Assembly: GCA_905250115.1 (NCBI GenBank)
Contig: CAJNOI010000287.1
Location: forward strand, 24,789-88,788
Reading direction: 5' to 3'
Source of the DNA: Adineta steineri
Taxonomy: Eukaryota > Rotifera > Eurotatoria > Adinetida > Adinetidae
Length of the DNA stretch: 64,000 bases
The notes beneath the pieces are model-generated. The model did not search any database. It was not told where the DNA came from and saw only the letters and a list, made by a program, of their open reading frames with translations. A program made the translations under genes and the position numbers. Position 1 is the first letter of the stretch. Each line of letters opens with the position of its first letter. Shown here piece by piece: positions 33,422-45,353 of the stretch.

Positions 33422-34987
33422 ATGACAGAAATTCACGGACAAGCTGCCGACGATGAATGCTGGATCAATATTAAGCGTGGTATCGACTCTATTTATCAAT
33501 TACAAGCCATGCCAGCTGCAACATATATGCAATTGTCTAAGTAAATAATCTTTCTATGATGCAATATATTTCTAGCATTTATTCCTTTATTTATCCATAC
33601 TAACAGTCAGGTATACAAGTACTGTACGAGTGCTACACCATTACAATTTTACTCTAATGGTGGGCATGAATTGTATAAAAGATTAGAATCTCATTTCTAC
33701 ACACACCTTATCGAACTTCGTGAAGTGAGTTACAATCAAATGATGTGTTAAATATTGTTTTCTTTCGGTTGAGAAATAAATGATGAATAAAATTTGTTTT
33801 TTTGGTACTATCATTCTAGAGTGCGAATGACATCCATGGTGATGATCTCATTCGATTTTATAAAAATTCTTGGGAAAAATATCATTTTTCAAGCAAATTA
33901 ATCAATGGCTTCTGTCATTATATTAATCAACACTGGGTAAAAAAAGCTCAACAGGATAGTGGAACGAATATCTACGATATATTCACTGTAAATGAGAATG
34001 AATCTATAATAGTAACTAGATCATCGCATATATTTTTAGTTGTCTATGGTAAAATGGAAAGAAGTGATCGGTGAGACATTTGGCACACGAATGACACGAA
34101 CTTGTCTCGATTGCATTGAAAATGAGCGTAAGCATGAAACGATCGATAGTGAACCAATCAAAGTTGTCATTGAGAGTTACAGTAAATTGTAAAAATGATT
34201 TGAAATTTCGATCTAGCCGTATTTCATTTAGTTGATCTTGGCGATAAATTATACAACATACGACTGGGAGAAAATAATCCAAAAAAACTTAGTGTTTACA
34301 AAGAATATTTTGAAATTTTATTTCTTCGAGAGAGCGAACAATTCTATACATGCGAAGCTGCGAAGTTTACTTCTGCAGATTTGATCAGCGAATATATTAA
34401 ACAGGTGAATTGTTCTGTTTCTGTTTAGTAAGTATTCTTAACTCGTCTCTTATACGTTTGTTAGGTAGCTCAACATCTCACCGAAGAGGAGCATCGTGTC
34501 AAATCCTACTTACACTCATCCACATTAGGTTCACTCTTTTCCATTCTTGACGATGTGCTTATTCGTAATAAACTTGATCTGATCTATGGCGGAGCCGAAA
34601 TTCTCCTGCGTAATGACAAAAAGCAAGGTGAGTATTTATCTGATGACATTGTTTTTCCTTGCACTACTGTCAGAATGCACTCGCATTGTCTATCATATGA
34701 TGTCGGTCTATTCATGGCAAGGACAAGCGATAAACAAGGCTTATATACTTTGGTACAGCGCTTTACATATTTCATTCAATAGATTTGACCATTCTCTTCG
34801 ACTTACTGAGTCGAGTACCTGGTGCCATCGAAAAACTGAAAGAAATTGTCGAAAAATATATCTATTTAACGGGACTGCAAGCAATTGAAAGTATCGCTGA
34901 AACCGCACTCACAGTATGTTTGTATTAGGCCCTCATATACCTATATATTGTGTCTGATATGTTATCAGGATGCCAACGTTTATAGTA
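33422..34987 (+). CDS. Cullin (N-terminal part; C-terminus lost in the assembly gap)
   Basis: Eight exons: 33422–33540, 33607–33724, 33820–33987, 34040–34181, 34217–34404, 34465–34627, 34783–34913 and 34969–34987. The junctions are GT–AG and in phase, giving about 349 residues before the N run. It is the cullin N-terminal scaffold that carries adaptor and substrate receptor of a RING ubiquitin ligase: the VYKYCTSA start helix, DLIRFYKNSWEKY, LTEEEHRVKSYLH, VLIRNKLDLIYGG, then DKKQDLTILFDLLSRVPGAI across intron 6. It most resembles CUL1-type cullins. The 155-bp sixth intron has spurious open frames, but only its removal restores the conserved DLxxLFxLLSR. The cullin-homology and neddylation domains are not found beyond the gap. 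An in-frame upstream ATG (33365) is possible. Confidence 0.85.
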
Positions 34988-35087
34988 NNNNNNNNNNNNN
35001 NNNNNNNNNNNNNNNNNNNNNNNNNNNNNNNNNNNNNNNNNNNNNNNNNNNNNNNNNNNNNNNNNNNNNNNNNNNNNNNNNNNNNNN
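34988..35087. other. Assembly gap (100 N)
   Basis: Exactly 100 N, the usual placeholder for a gap of unknown size. It interrupts the cullin in its eighth exon. The sequence on the far side shows no cullin coding, so the true distance may be kilobases or the join may be wrong. Confidence 0.95.
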
Positions 35088-35521
35088 TCTTCCTTCGTCT
35101 AATTTTATGTTGTGTGTTTACCAATGATACTTTTTTTATTTTCTCTTTTCTTGCACACAATCGCTGCAATACGGTATGATGGAAAAAGAAAGAAAGGAAA
35201 GGAATAGTCATGAGTTACCGCCAAAATAAAATGATTAAATCATTCCCGTTTTGTTTGACTCATGTCGTCAGTGATGATTATTCTGTCAATGACAATGTAC
35301 CAGTAGATGTGGGTTTGCGATTGCTAAAATATATTCAATACACTCATTCTCAATATATTCCTTCACTCACTCGTACCCACCCATTGTTTTTCAAAATAAT
35401 CTCGTTTTTTCATAAAATTATATAGTTTGTTGTGGTTAGCGAGTATAAAATTCAGTTATACAAGATTAAAAATCAGTGTATATTCTTGACAGAACAATAG
35501 ATATGTCAAGTCTTTATTTCA
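35088..35521. other. Post-gap intergenic sequence
   Basis: No cullin coding seen. It contains a loose G-rich/C-rich pair: GTAGATGTGGGTTTG at 35303–35317 and CACTCACTCGTACCCACCCA near 35363–35383, about 140 bp beyond the ART–TPR stop. This is a weak member of the hairpin family. Confidence 0.4.
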
Positions 35522-37964
35522 TCAACGGTATCGTTTCAACCGATTAATATTTCTTTGTGTCTTTTCACATAACCAATGATTGCGAGGGTAATGTGTCGTA
35601 TTAATGTTCATTACGTTTTGATAGCACTCAAGTGCACAATTGATATCACGAATATATTCATATTCAGAAGCGAGGCAATGAAATTTTCGAGCCAGAATTA
35701 ATTTATCAGCAAGTTGTTCTTGTATCTGAATTGTTAGACCTTCTTTGTAATAATCGAGTGAATCTTTAATTTTATTCAGTGCTCGACACGTGGAAGAAAT
35801 ATCAATGAGAATGCCAGTCAACTTTGAATAATCGATAGGATTAGTATTTCTATGAATATCTAATACCTGTAATTGATAAGTAAGTACCTTCTCCGACCGA
35901 TTCTTATGAAGTAATATAAGATCTTCAAGAATACTGAGAACAGTCCGTTGTTGGCCATTGTATGAGGGGCAACTTTTTGTCATTTCCAGCGCTTGAATAT
36001 TATGTTGAATAGCTTCTGTTAAATTATCAATATTGTAATACATTTTCCCGACTTGATAAAGACTCCAGGCTGTATTACGATGAACAGCTGGTAAATCTTT
36101 TTGTCTGAGTTCTAACGCTTGAAGATGGTATTGAAGAGCTTGCCCATATATTTTTTGACGTGAGTAAATATTAGCAATCTCTTCATAACTGAAAGCAAGG
36201 ACAACATTGTCCAGACCTAAACATTCCTTTCGCACTTCTAAACCGTTCAGTTGATATGTCAGAGCTTGTGTGTATTCCTTTTTATATAAATAAATTCGTC
36301 CAATATTTCTGTACACTTCTGCAATATAACGATTAGCTCTATCTATCTGTTGCTCGAAGATATCCATTGCTTTTTTACAAAAATCTAACGCTTTCTCAGT
36401 ATCTTTTTGTTTTAAATAAGTCTGACCTATATTATGTAGTATGATGGCTAAGTATACTCTTTCTACTAGCTCAGAACGATAAATTAACTCATATGCTCTA
36501 TTAAAATATTCTAGCGCCTGGTCGTATTTGCCATTATCTCGTAAAGTAACACCAATTCGATTATTTATATGAGCTATGTTTTGCTCACCAGGATTTTCTA
36601 AAAGTCGTTTGAAATACTGTAACGATTTTTTATACTTCCCTAGTCTTTTCAGTAAAATCCCTAACATTATTGTAGGACTTTCATATTCCATTTCTCGTCG
36701 GCTCTCTTCTATATATCTTTTCGCTTTCTCTAATCCTTCGTTACTTGTTCTCATCTGTACTACAATTAATTCAGTATCACCTTCGTTTTCTTCCTTAATA
36801 TTTTCGATATAAAAAATTGAACCTGCATCGAACAAGCATTCCTTCTCTAGCGAAAGTTCACTTAAATCAGATATATCAGCAACAATAATTGAACCATTTG
36901 GATCCTTTAAATTACATTTAATTTCATATAATACTGGCACATGATCTACACGATTAGTCATTTTATTGGCAAATGTACATGCATAGGAACGATCACGACT
37001 AGTAGACCAATAACCATTGATGGCAATAAGTTTATTCACATTCGCTTTGACTTTTGTCAATTCCTTTCTGTGTATCTTTGTACCACGATATAAATATAGT
37101 GTTTCATCTTTCTGATTTTTGATCTTTTCGTGTTCTTTAGCAAGTTGTCTTGATAAATCAGCAATATAATAACGAAATAAATACAGTTGTTCAATATCTT
37201 CTGTTCGCAAAGCTTTATTGATTAACCGATATACAAATGTCTCTTTTGTATACCACCAAATACATGTATCTTCATCGTAATTCATATCAAAGTTGTTGAC
37301 ATCTCCTAGTATTCGAAGATTATTTCGATAATATTCACGACAAACTGTTAGCATTTCTTGTTTTGCATCATCACAGCGAGGTAATTGTTGAATAACATCT
37401 TTGAATAACTGAAACCTATAATATAGACTAAATAACTTATAACTGTAAATAATGAATCAAAGTATGATACCATAAAAACTCAGCTGATTGTTCAGATAAA
37501 TCACGGGTCCCTTGTTGATGTTCATCGTAGAAAGTAATGATTTCCATTTGCTTATTAACACATTTAATTTCTGCTGTCAGTGATTCAATAAGTTTAGTAT
37601 ATTGATCAAAAATGTCTACAATGTTAGAATAATCATCTAATAGACGTGTATATGTCTCACGATTTCCTGGATAAATAAATATTGAATACAGTTGAGAAAG
37701 ATTGTTAATCTTTGGAAGCAACTGAAATGTGTTGTTGGCAGAAATAATAAGAAAAATCTTTTCTTCATTGATTGACTTGATATACTCAATGCAAGAATTA
37801 GTATCAGTAGGAAAGAGAATAAAATTATTTATTGCTTGTAGATCTTCTTTAACTTTTTCGATGTCTTCTAATGGGTTAACGACAGGATCAAACCAAATAA
37901 GGGCAACATTCTCTTTATTTTCTTGAGTATAGTTACTGGTCGTGAGTGATGTAGTTGTCGACAT
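35522..37964 (-). CDS. NAD:arginine ADP-ribosyltransferase with C-terminal TPR array
   Basis: Two exons, 37471–37964 and 35522–37415, with a 55-bp intron that splits a Trp codon (EFLW–FQLF), give 795 residues. Residues 15–120 form a Rossmann-like N-terminal domain. The ART domain is at about 165–380, with the complete R–S–E signature: LYLYRGTKI (Arg275), GYWSTSRD (Ser-Thr-Ser 302–304) and LEKECLFDAGS (Glu355, Glu357). Family members transfer ADP-ribose from NAD to target arginines. Residues 410–790 carry about eight TPRs (ALEYFNRAYEL, ALDFCKKAMDI, ALTYQLNGLEV, ALQYHLQALEL), so it probably binds partners. No signal peptide, so it is likely cytosolic. The ATG at 37962–37964 is preferred: an upstream in-frame ATG (38046–38048) lies before an acceptor-like site. 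Confidence 0.88.
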
Positions 37965-38878
37965 ATAGGTGATTTTGATGTTCACAACAAGTACCTCGCA
38001 CGTAACACTAAGATCTAAAAGAAAAATAGATGCGCCTGAATGTATCATAATTAAAGCATCGAACGACTCTGAAAGTATTCATGCACAGAAAAATGCACAA
38101 GATACGTTTTATTGTTTTCAAATGAATCAACACTAGATAAATAATTATCAAAGCAACGTTCTTAGTTTTTTCAATCAAAATAAAATATAGAATAATAAGA
38201 GTAAAAGAATGAATATGATGTTACTGTAAAAAGAAGAAAAGCAACGACGAGAATATGAATATGATAAAAAATATAATGGCTTTTTTTTCTTTCTTTCTTT
38301 CCTGAAGAAGTATGTGATGTCGTATAAAGTATTTTTTATAAGGTGTGAACACATTTCTGAACGACGCTAGGAGAAAAATATTTTCTTCGTTTCTATGACG
38401 TTTTAAATATATGGTATCTCATGTAATTCCGAAACGCACCTAAAATGTGTTTGAACGCATCTTGAAGCAGAAGTGAGAAAATAAAGCTGATCTATACGGT
38501 AAATAATTATCAAAACTTGAGTGAAACTAAATTTTGATAAAAATTTATCTCGTGAAACACTTACAGTTTCCGATAAGTTTTAGCAGATGATTGTGTGTGA
38601 ATATTGCTTCACGATGCTGATTTGTGTGTTGACAAAATTGAACACTTTCATAAATATGATTGTAAAAATAGTATCAATAACACCTTAGTGAACAAGGAGC
38701 TACTCTATTCATAATGACTAAAGTCATCTTTTATATCGGATTTCTTTTCAGCAGTAACTCAATATACGCGAACTAAAAATGGTCGAAAGGTTTCCTGTTT
38801 GAAAAATGAAATTCAAAGATATAAAGTAATAGAGAAGTGGCGATTGTAAGGGCGACAAATTGAATTTGAATAGTACTA

Positions 38879-38932
38879 GATGGGTGTGGATGTAGATAAG
38901 TGTGTGATGATTTGGATATCCACACCCTCAAA
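38879..38932. repeat. Telomere-like hairpin repeat 9
   Basis: ATGGGTGTGGATGT (38880–38893) faces ATCCACACCCTCAAA (38918–38932). The inner ATCC/GGAT pairing is also kept. Confidence 0.7.
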
Positions 38933-40486
38933 ACAAAACTATAAATACATTTTTTTCTATACTTTTCATTTGGAGGGTGTCTATGTACACACAGGTAGGC
39001 ATAGCTATCTTATTAGTAAATGTAAAGTCATGTTATTATTCTCAATGTATTTCTTTATTGGTGCAAATCAGATGTGTTATCTCTTTAATTATTTTATTTT
39101 ATTAATCCTTTATTACATATAAATTAATTAGTACAGTTACACAACTATTGAAAAAACTTAAATAAAATAAAGATCCATTAATTTCAAAGCATTTCTAGTG
39201 TTTTCTTGCTTGGGTTTCGAAGGAAATAGTTGAGCTCCATTACTTTTAATGGAATAAATCAAATCCGTCTAGTACCAATGCTTTTATTTTCTCTCGATCA
39301 TATCATTTTTGCTGTCCAATAATTGTAAAGCGAAAATTTTTATTTGTTCTTATTTAAGTAACTCAAAAACTGGGGCGTTTCAAAACATGAAAAGCCTAAG
39401 ACCTTACAGTCTGAAAACATAACCTTCATTAAGGCAAAGTAATTAGCCTTTACTTGAATCTTTTCTTTATTGAGCTTATCAGTCTGTGTACAAATTAAAT
39501 GAAATAAATTGATTATTTGTATAATCAAAAGGACCGATTTAATATAATCTCATTTATAATATTAAATGAATACTACTATAGCATTAAAAAGTCTACTATA
39601 TTCATTTTCAACGTCTACTACAAAACAAAGTCGGTTTTTCTAGTGTACTTAAGTTTAAGGATGTATTCATGTTCGTCTTAATTCGTTATTCAGAAAAGTG
39701 GATCAAGATAAACATTCTATCTTTCTGAAGCAATTTGATAATTAGTAACCACTCAAAGAAGAATTTAAAAATTGCTGCATTAATTACTCAGGAAATAAAA
39801 ATAGCAAAAACTAATGGCTTTCGTGTCAGAAACATGAAAAAAATAACATTCCTGATGATGAAACGGACATTATTTTTAATATATTTTATGTTCACTAATC
39901 AAAATGTAAATTTCCATCACAATTATCAAGTGAAATCGATTAAAAATCAAAATCACGGAGTGAGTTCAATACAAATTTTTGTTTCAATAAATGAAAATGA
40001 ATACATCAGAAAAATAATATCCGTTTCATCATTTAAATGCAATTTTTCTCATTTTTCTGTACTGTGGATATTATCAGCTGGTGAATGCTTTAACATCCTC
40101 AACGAAATATAACGAAAAATAGAGCAAAGAATTTTTGATCGTTTTCGATACCAAAAAGTAATATATGTATGCCATCACAGTGACTCTGTTAGAAGACATA
40201 AAAGATGAATCAAGAATCGACTTGATTATATTGCGAATTTTATTTTAAAATACAGCACGATACGGAATTAAATAAAGTTATTCAAAAAATAAGATGTTCA
40301 GCTTATATCAAAAAAGAAACATACATATAAAATAATAATATGATTTTATATTTACTAAAAAATGGTTATACCTACTTGTATGTAAATAGACACTTCGTTT
40401 TATTGAATGGTCATACAACTTTTATTCAGATCTATGTGTATATCGTTGTCGTTTTTTTCTGTATACTTGCTTGTCTGTTTTTATTC

Positions 40487-40700
40487 TTCTTTTATATCGA
40501 CTCTTCGTATTCTCATTCTTTTTTTTTCTGTTCTTGCTGATCTCTTTTGTACCAGTCCCTTCTACTCTTACTCAATTTTTCTTTAGTATTTTTTTCTTGT
40601 TCTTGTGGTCTCTTTTATATCAATTAATTATACTCTTATCGGTTTTTTTTTCTTTATATTGGCTTTTTTCTTTATAATGTTCTCTTTTATATCAACTTTT
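40487..40700. repeat. Degenerate pyrimidine-rich tandem repeat
   Basis: Three to four units begin TCTCTTTTATATCAA or close variants near 40487, 40541, 40609 and 40681. The plus strand is nearly all T and C. Frames across it are low-complexity Phe/Leu/Ser. Confidence 0.55.
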
Positions 40701-40877
40701 TCTACCCTACATCGTTTTCTTCTTCGTAGAATAATTTTCTAATATTTTTAAAATACTCGACCGATTTACGCGAGAACTTTTCAACGGATATCCATATCAG
40801 AAAAGATGTAAAAAATCGATTTTGATGGATTGTTACCTGTTAACTTATTAATTTTACGTATGAAAGATAAAGTTAAA

Positions 40878-40903
40878 CCATCTTGGGGGGTGAGGGCCCA
40901 AGT
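40878..40903. repeat. Half hairpin repeat
   Basis: CATCTTGGGGGGTGAGGGCC carries the G-rich arm with its CATCTTG terminus and closes with GCCCAAG. It is a short stem of CTTGGG/CCCAAG. Confidence 0.4.
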
Positions 40904-42000
40904 GTCAGTTGATTATGGTACTGCTATATACACATCCTTTTTAATTCATTAATGAATTGAAATAATATTTCGAATTGATTTTATTTAGAATTATAAAAAT
41001 ATTTTAAAACTATAAAATGAAAAGTTTATGTATTAGAATTTCAATCAGTTTTAAATATCAAGGCATAAATAGTTAAAATATTTTAGAGAAGATCCATTAA
41101 CACTGGGTTAGATTTTTATTAGATTTTGACGAATTTTATAAATAAAAATAATTAAAATGCTAGTTTTATATTTTGTCTAATCGAGGATATTCGATTAAAA
41201 TCAATTAGATTTTTTTTGTTTTTTATAAAATAAAAAATACAAAGTCTCTTAATTATTTTTAATAAATAATTAAACTTAAAAATGAATTGAAGATATTTAA
41301 CAGAATTATTCTTTAAAATAAAATTCTGTTAATAAAAATTTTTCAAGTAGTAGGATGATTTAAACAAAAGAAAATTTTATTATTAGGAAAAGTTTTTGAC
41401 AAAAACTAAATTTTTATTCGATTAGATAAATAACAAAGAACAATTTTCTAATTAGAAAATATTTTTTCAATTGATCCTTTATTATACTCATAATATTTCT
41501 GTATGAAGTAAATATTTAATTAGAATAAACACTTTTATTTATTCTTTCCTTTAATTAGTCTATTTCTAAACTACAAGATATATAAAGACTATACATCAAT
41601 GTAAAAATTTATTAATTAAATCGTTTAAGTATTGAATAAACAATTAATAAAATTATTTACAATTTTTATTTTCTTTAGAAGAGAAAAAATTTTATCATGA
41701 AATTTTAGATAAAAAATCATGATATTATTTGAAAAATAAATTTTATTTTATATATACTTAATAACTAATTAATAAGCAATGAATTTTTAATTATATTACG
41801 AAAAATCGAAAAATATTTTTCATGAAAAAAAAACAAAATTAAACTAATTCATTTTACTATTATGCAAGTCGTTTTGATGAATTTACTAAATATAAAAATT
41901 AATTTTATTTTAAATAAATATATTTTACCGGTATTTTTTTTTAAAGAAAATCGTTAGTTTTTATCAAAAGATTATTGTATTCTTTTAAAACCATCGTGAA

Positions 42001-42075
42001 AGCGTGGGTGTGAGGGTGAGCATGTAAAAGAGAGTATTATGTTCATGTCTTATCTTTGCCTACCCACACGCTTAA
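42001..42075. repeat. Telomere-like hairpin repeat 10
   Basis: AGCGTGGGTGTGAGGGTGA (42001–42019) pairs with CCTACCCACACGCTTA (42059–42074). AGCGTGGGT/ACCCACACGCT shows compensating terminal bases unlike those of other copies. Confidence 0.7.
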
Positions 42076-42625
42076 AAAACGCTTTGTTCTTCTATCCAAC
42101 ATCGTTTAAATGATTAGATTTATAGACAAAATATCTTTATATTCAAGTGGATTTTGTTCATAGCTATATTTATACAAGGCAAATGAGATATACTGATATA
42201 AGTAATTAATCATATCAATTTAGCTAACTATTAATTCTTTTTGTTATTGTTAATATGAATTATCAGTTTTTAATGATATTGTTGGTAAATAACGTTCTTA
42301 TTTTATTTTTAATTAAAAAAAAAATTAACAAACAATATGTAATTTCTTATAATTTTTAAAATCATTCGTTCTTTTTTTAAACAGATGTCTTTAAAAATTT
42401 ATTATATTTTTCAGCTTGGGTACGAAGTTTTTCTAATACTGCTCTGACCAATCCATTGAAATTGTCGCTGCTTATCATGGCGCACGATAATTTAACGCCT
42501 ACTGTTACTGTTGCACCATAATTTCTTCCGTGCAGCATAACAAGTGCATCTATGAAATTTGATTCTTGTAATGTATCAGTTTGAACATATGTTTGTCCAT
42601 TATCTACCGTGTTCGATAAATTCTC

Positions 42626-42752
42626 CCAGGTCGAACAATCCGGCCCGGAAACGGTCGAATCCAGATAATTCCAGAGATTTCATAGAAGCAGTATTCCGGT
42701 GAACGGATTCAGTCACCGGATTTCTGCGTCAGAAATCATCGTTCCGGGCTGT
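42626..42752. mobile_element. MITE-like insertion A in the decayed gene
   Basis: Starts CCAGGTCGAACAATCCG. GC-rich against its surroundings. It holds nested palindromes: CGGCCCGGAAACG against CGTTCCGGGCTG, CCGGTGA/TCACCGG, and GATTTCTG/CAGAAATC. On the minus strand GAC flanks both sides, a possible target duplication. Confidence 0.5.
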
Positions 42753-43128
42753 AGTATGTCCTAAACAAAACTACTGTTTACATTAGAGAAAAAATGTTTG
42801 ATTTGTTTTACCTTTTAGCAAAATAAAAATTGAATGAATTGGTATATTAGCTTCCATTAAACGTTCTCCAAGTTCAAACACTCTCAACGTGAAACCATCT
42901 GCAATATCAAGTAGTTGATGATCGTTGAGATGACTAAAAATACACACAGCTCCTATATGATCAACCAATTCACCCGCTAACTAAAAGAAATAAAAAGAAT
43001 CGATTAATCGAATACAAATTTTGTACGTACTACACGTTTAAAACCGTCTTTCACATATTTTTCATGACCTTCTTGATCAGGATTAACGAAAAATTCTGAA
43101 TTGTTAATACCAAATAGATTTATCATAG

Positions 43129-43245
43129 CCAGGTCGAACAATCCGACACGGAAATGGTCACCAAATTTCTATGTCGAATTCTTGACATTTCCCGCGAGTT
43201 TCAGCTGGATATGTACGGAATACTGCTTCAGGCATCATCGTCTTG
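43129..43245. mobile_element. MITE-like insertion B, related to insertion A
   Basis: Shares CCAGGTCGAACAATCCG, CGGAAA–GGTC, GGAATACTGCTTC-type and ATCATCGT words with the element at 42626 in the same orientation, but the centre has diverged. Its position between coding fragments suggests separate insertions or a duplicated insertion. Confidence 0.45.
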
Positions 43246-43924
43246 GGTTGGCACATAATTCTGCCCATAATTTTGTGTTGGATAAATTTTCCCATGTCCT
43301 AAACAAAATTATTGTTTACATTAGAGACAAAATATGTGATTTGTTTTACCATTTAACAAAACAAAAATTGAATTAATCGGTCTATTAGCTTCGACTATTT
43401 TCTTTCCATGTTGAAATATTTTTAGCGCACAACAATGAGCATCTTGAAGATGCCCGTGTAATGGAAAATAGATGCAATAAGTTTCCAATTGATGTATATA
43501 AGTGGTGTAAATTGTTCGGAGAGCACTATAAGATAATGTTCTATCGACTAATAATACTAAAAAGTAAAAATAAATTTATATAGTTTACATAATATAACTG
43601 CACACTATATTGTGCTCGTATGAATGTAATTTGCTTTGTGAAAGTTCATGCTTTATTCCATCTTCGATTCTTAATTCAGAGTGACTTCTAGTAACGTTAT
43701 ACTTCGTATTTCTATAATACGTATTACTCTAATTCGACACAACTCGGATGAGAGAGAGAGAGACATGGATAAAAATGTGAGAAGAGGGAAAATATATCGG
43801 GAGAAAAAAAAGAAGAAACAAGAAGTAGGGGCGGAAAAGATCACGTATTAGTGGAGTAGACAAAAGGGGTATCATTAAAAAGGACGTCTGTCACTTCTCT
43901 CACGTTAGTGTAAATAGATAATAA

Positions 43925-44308
43925 AGCGATAACTTACTGATGTACGGTCAAGTAAAATTGATTTAGCTGGTTTTAAATTATTTAATGAATGACCTATATC
44001 TTAAAATGCATCGGCCAACAACTTAAACATTGACCTTGCACAATTTCAAACGGAGGATTATCAGTAGCACAAAATTCAGCAGCAGCTTTGATAATTTTTT
44101 TTAAATTAGTTGATCCATCTCCACTTTTCCACGCAAGTAATTGATCACAATTTGAACAACAAATAAAGTTTTGAGCAATACAATTAACGAATACTTGTGA
44201 AAAATTTGTGCAATGTTCACTGGTTGACCTTTTTGATTTTGCGTAAGATATCGATGGAGCACGAGTTTTTATTAAATTTTCTATATCAGTTTTTGATAAA
44301 ATTGTCAT
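43925..44308 (-). pseudogene. hAT transposase relic (BED zinc finger plus start of DNA-binding region)
   Basis: The frame from 44308 has a BED-type finger remnant (FICCSNCDQLLAWKSGDGST, then NLKKI), the Cys pair kept but the His pair lost. It continues EFCATDNPPFEIVQG, the stretch that follows BED in hAT transposases. The annotated frame then turns to nonsense. Shifting frame near 44035 restores MFKLLADAF, then, past an in-frame TAA, DIGHSLNNLKPAKSILLDR, again typical of hAT proteins. So it carries a frameshift and a stop and ends before the catalytic domain. A dead transposon fragment next to the decayed duplicated gene. Confidence 0.6.
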
Positions 44309-45353
44309 CGTAAAAGTTCTTGAAGAATGTGGTTTGGTGCAGTTTTTTCTTAGTTAAAAAGACAATTTCTTCTAGAATATGGACTATTATTTATAGGTTT
44401 GAAATTAGATAAAGAACGAGATTAACAAAAGGACAAATACAATGATGAAATACGTTCGTAATATATACATATATATGGATATTGTCACATGAAATTCGAA
44501 CCCTGGATTGTTATTGATCACACTAAAACCTCACCAAACTCGTTGCTTTTCAAATAATACTTATACAGTTTTGTTCAGTTTTTTATGTTCTTTCGAATGG
44601 TATATTTGGAATTTAAAAACGACCCAAAAAAGAATTAATTAATGGCTAATAAGTATAATTAGTATACTTATTAATTAATTATTAATTAATTAACTTCAAT
44701 AAAAATAGAAGTGATTTATATCAAAATGTAGACCATCAAATTCTGCATCGAGTAGTATATAGAACATCTTCTAGATGTTCTGAATCAGCTTAAAAATTAG
44801 CCAATTACTAAAAATGTGCTAAATTTTTTTTTTTACTTTTTTTTACTTTTTTTTTACTTCTTGTTCACAATGTTACGCATTTTGGCTATAACATTTTCAT
44901 TACTCAATCAAAACTAAAAAATCTTTTTACCAAAATGATCAGTAAAATAAGCTCTACAAAACTAGTTATGAGAGAAAATTTTTAGAATATTCCTATTATT
45001 CGTTTATGAGTAAAAACAAAAACATGCATGCTATTTACGGGCCTCACTGTATCATACAGAATTCAAAGAATTTTAACATAGACGATTCCAATGCCGATCC
45101 TTAAAACTGATTTTCACGATTTCGATGCGATTCTGTAAAAACTTATTACCAGTTTCGATCCGGTTTCAAACGTAAAAAAGTTAAATTTTTCCATTCCGAT
45201 ACGGTACTAAAAATAAATAAAACTCTTATCGATTCGGATACAAGTCCAAAAAAATCCGATTTTGTCCATGCATAATCCACACTCTAGGCCTCATTTACGC
45301 TATTGTATATTTATTGAACGACTACTCTAAGAGTGTATTATTCAGTCATTCGA
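44309..45353. other. Intergenic, low complexity
   Basis: Contains a TTAATTAA-rich palindromic patch (44630–44695), an inverted repeat AGAACATCT/AGATGTTCT at 44761–44781, and T-runs punctuated by AC (44823–44862). No gene supported. Confidence 0.45.

Larger units (their letters stand above)
37965..42376. other. Long AT-rich intergenic region
   Basis: 4.4 kb without a supported gene. It contains hairpin repeats (38879–38932; 40878–40903; 42001–42075), a pyrimidine-rich degenerate tandem repeat (40487–40700) and extremely AT-rich sequence at 40980–41960. A 125-codon frame at 39735–40112 is Ile/Asn/Lys-rich and unconvincing. Confidence 0.5.
42377..43563 (-). pseudogene. Two tandem, decayed copies of a cNMP-binding-domain-like gene with inserted elements
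   Basis: Two related minus-strand segments lie head to tail. The upstream copy (43330–43563) reads ALKIFQHGKKIVEANRPINS then IFVLLNG. The downstream copy (42790–43130) reads VCIFSHLNDHQLLDIADGFT, then LGERLMEANIPIHSIFILLK. Both reach a GTAAAACAAAT donor and a near-identical 50-bp intron. The pattern (IF–L–L–IAD–F–G–SIFILL–G) fits a cyclic-nucleotide-binding fold, with moderate confidence. Past the intron, the copies differ by a 2-base frame change around GAGAATTTATC/GAAAATTTATC, and each carries a related insertion. The downstream copy then stays open to a stop at 42377–42379 (SNFIDALVMLHG, FNGLVRAVLEKL). Neither gives an intact protein. Confidence 0.5.

Noticed and set aside
34555..35211. 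Alternative frames in the cullin region and frames spanning the N run
   Set aside because: They read through cullin introns or through N. The spliced cullin model explains the sequence and keeps conserved motifs.
39735..40112. 125-codon plus-strand frame
   Set aside because: Asn/Ile/Lys-rich composition as expected in AT-rich DNA; no domain, no promoter or splice context.
40340..40677. Two Phe/Leu/Ser-rich frames
   Set aside because: They lie on the pyrimidine-rich degenerate tandem repeat.
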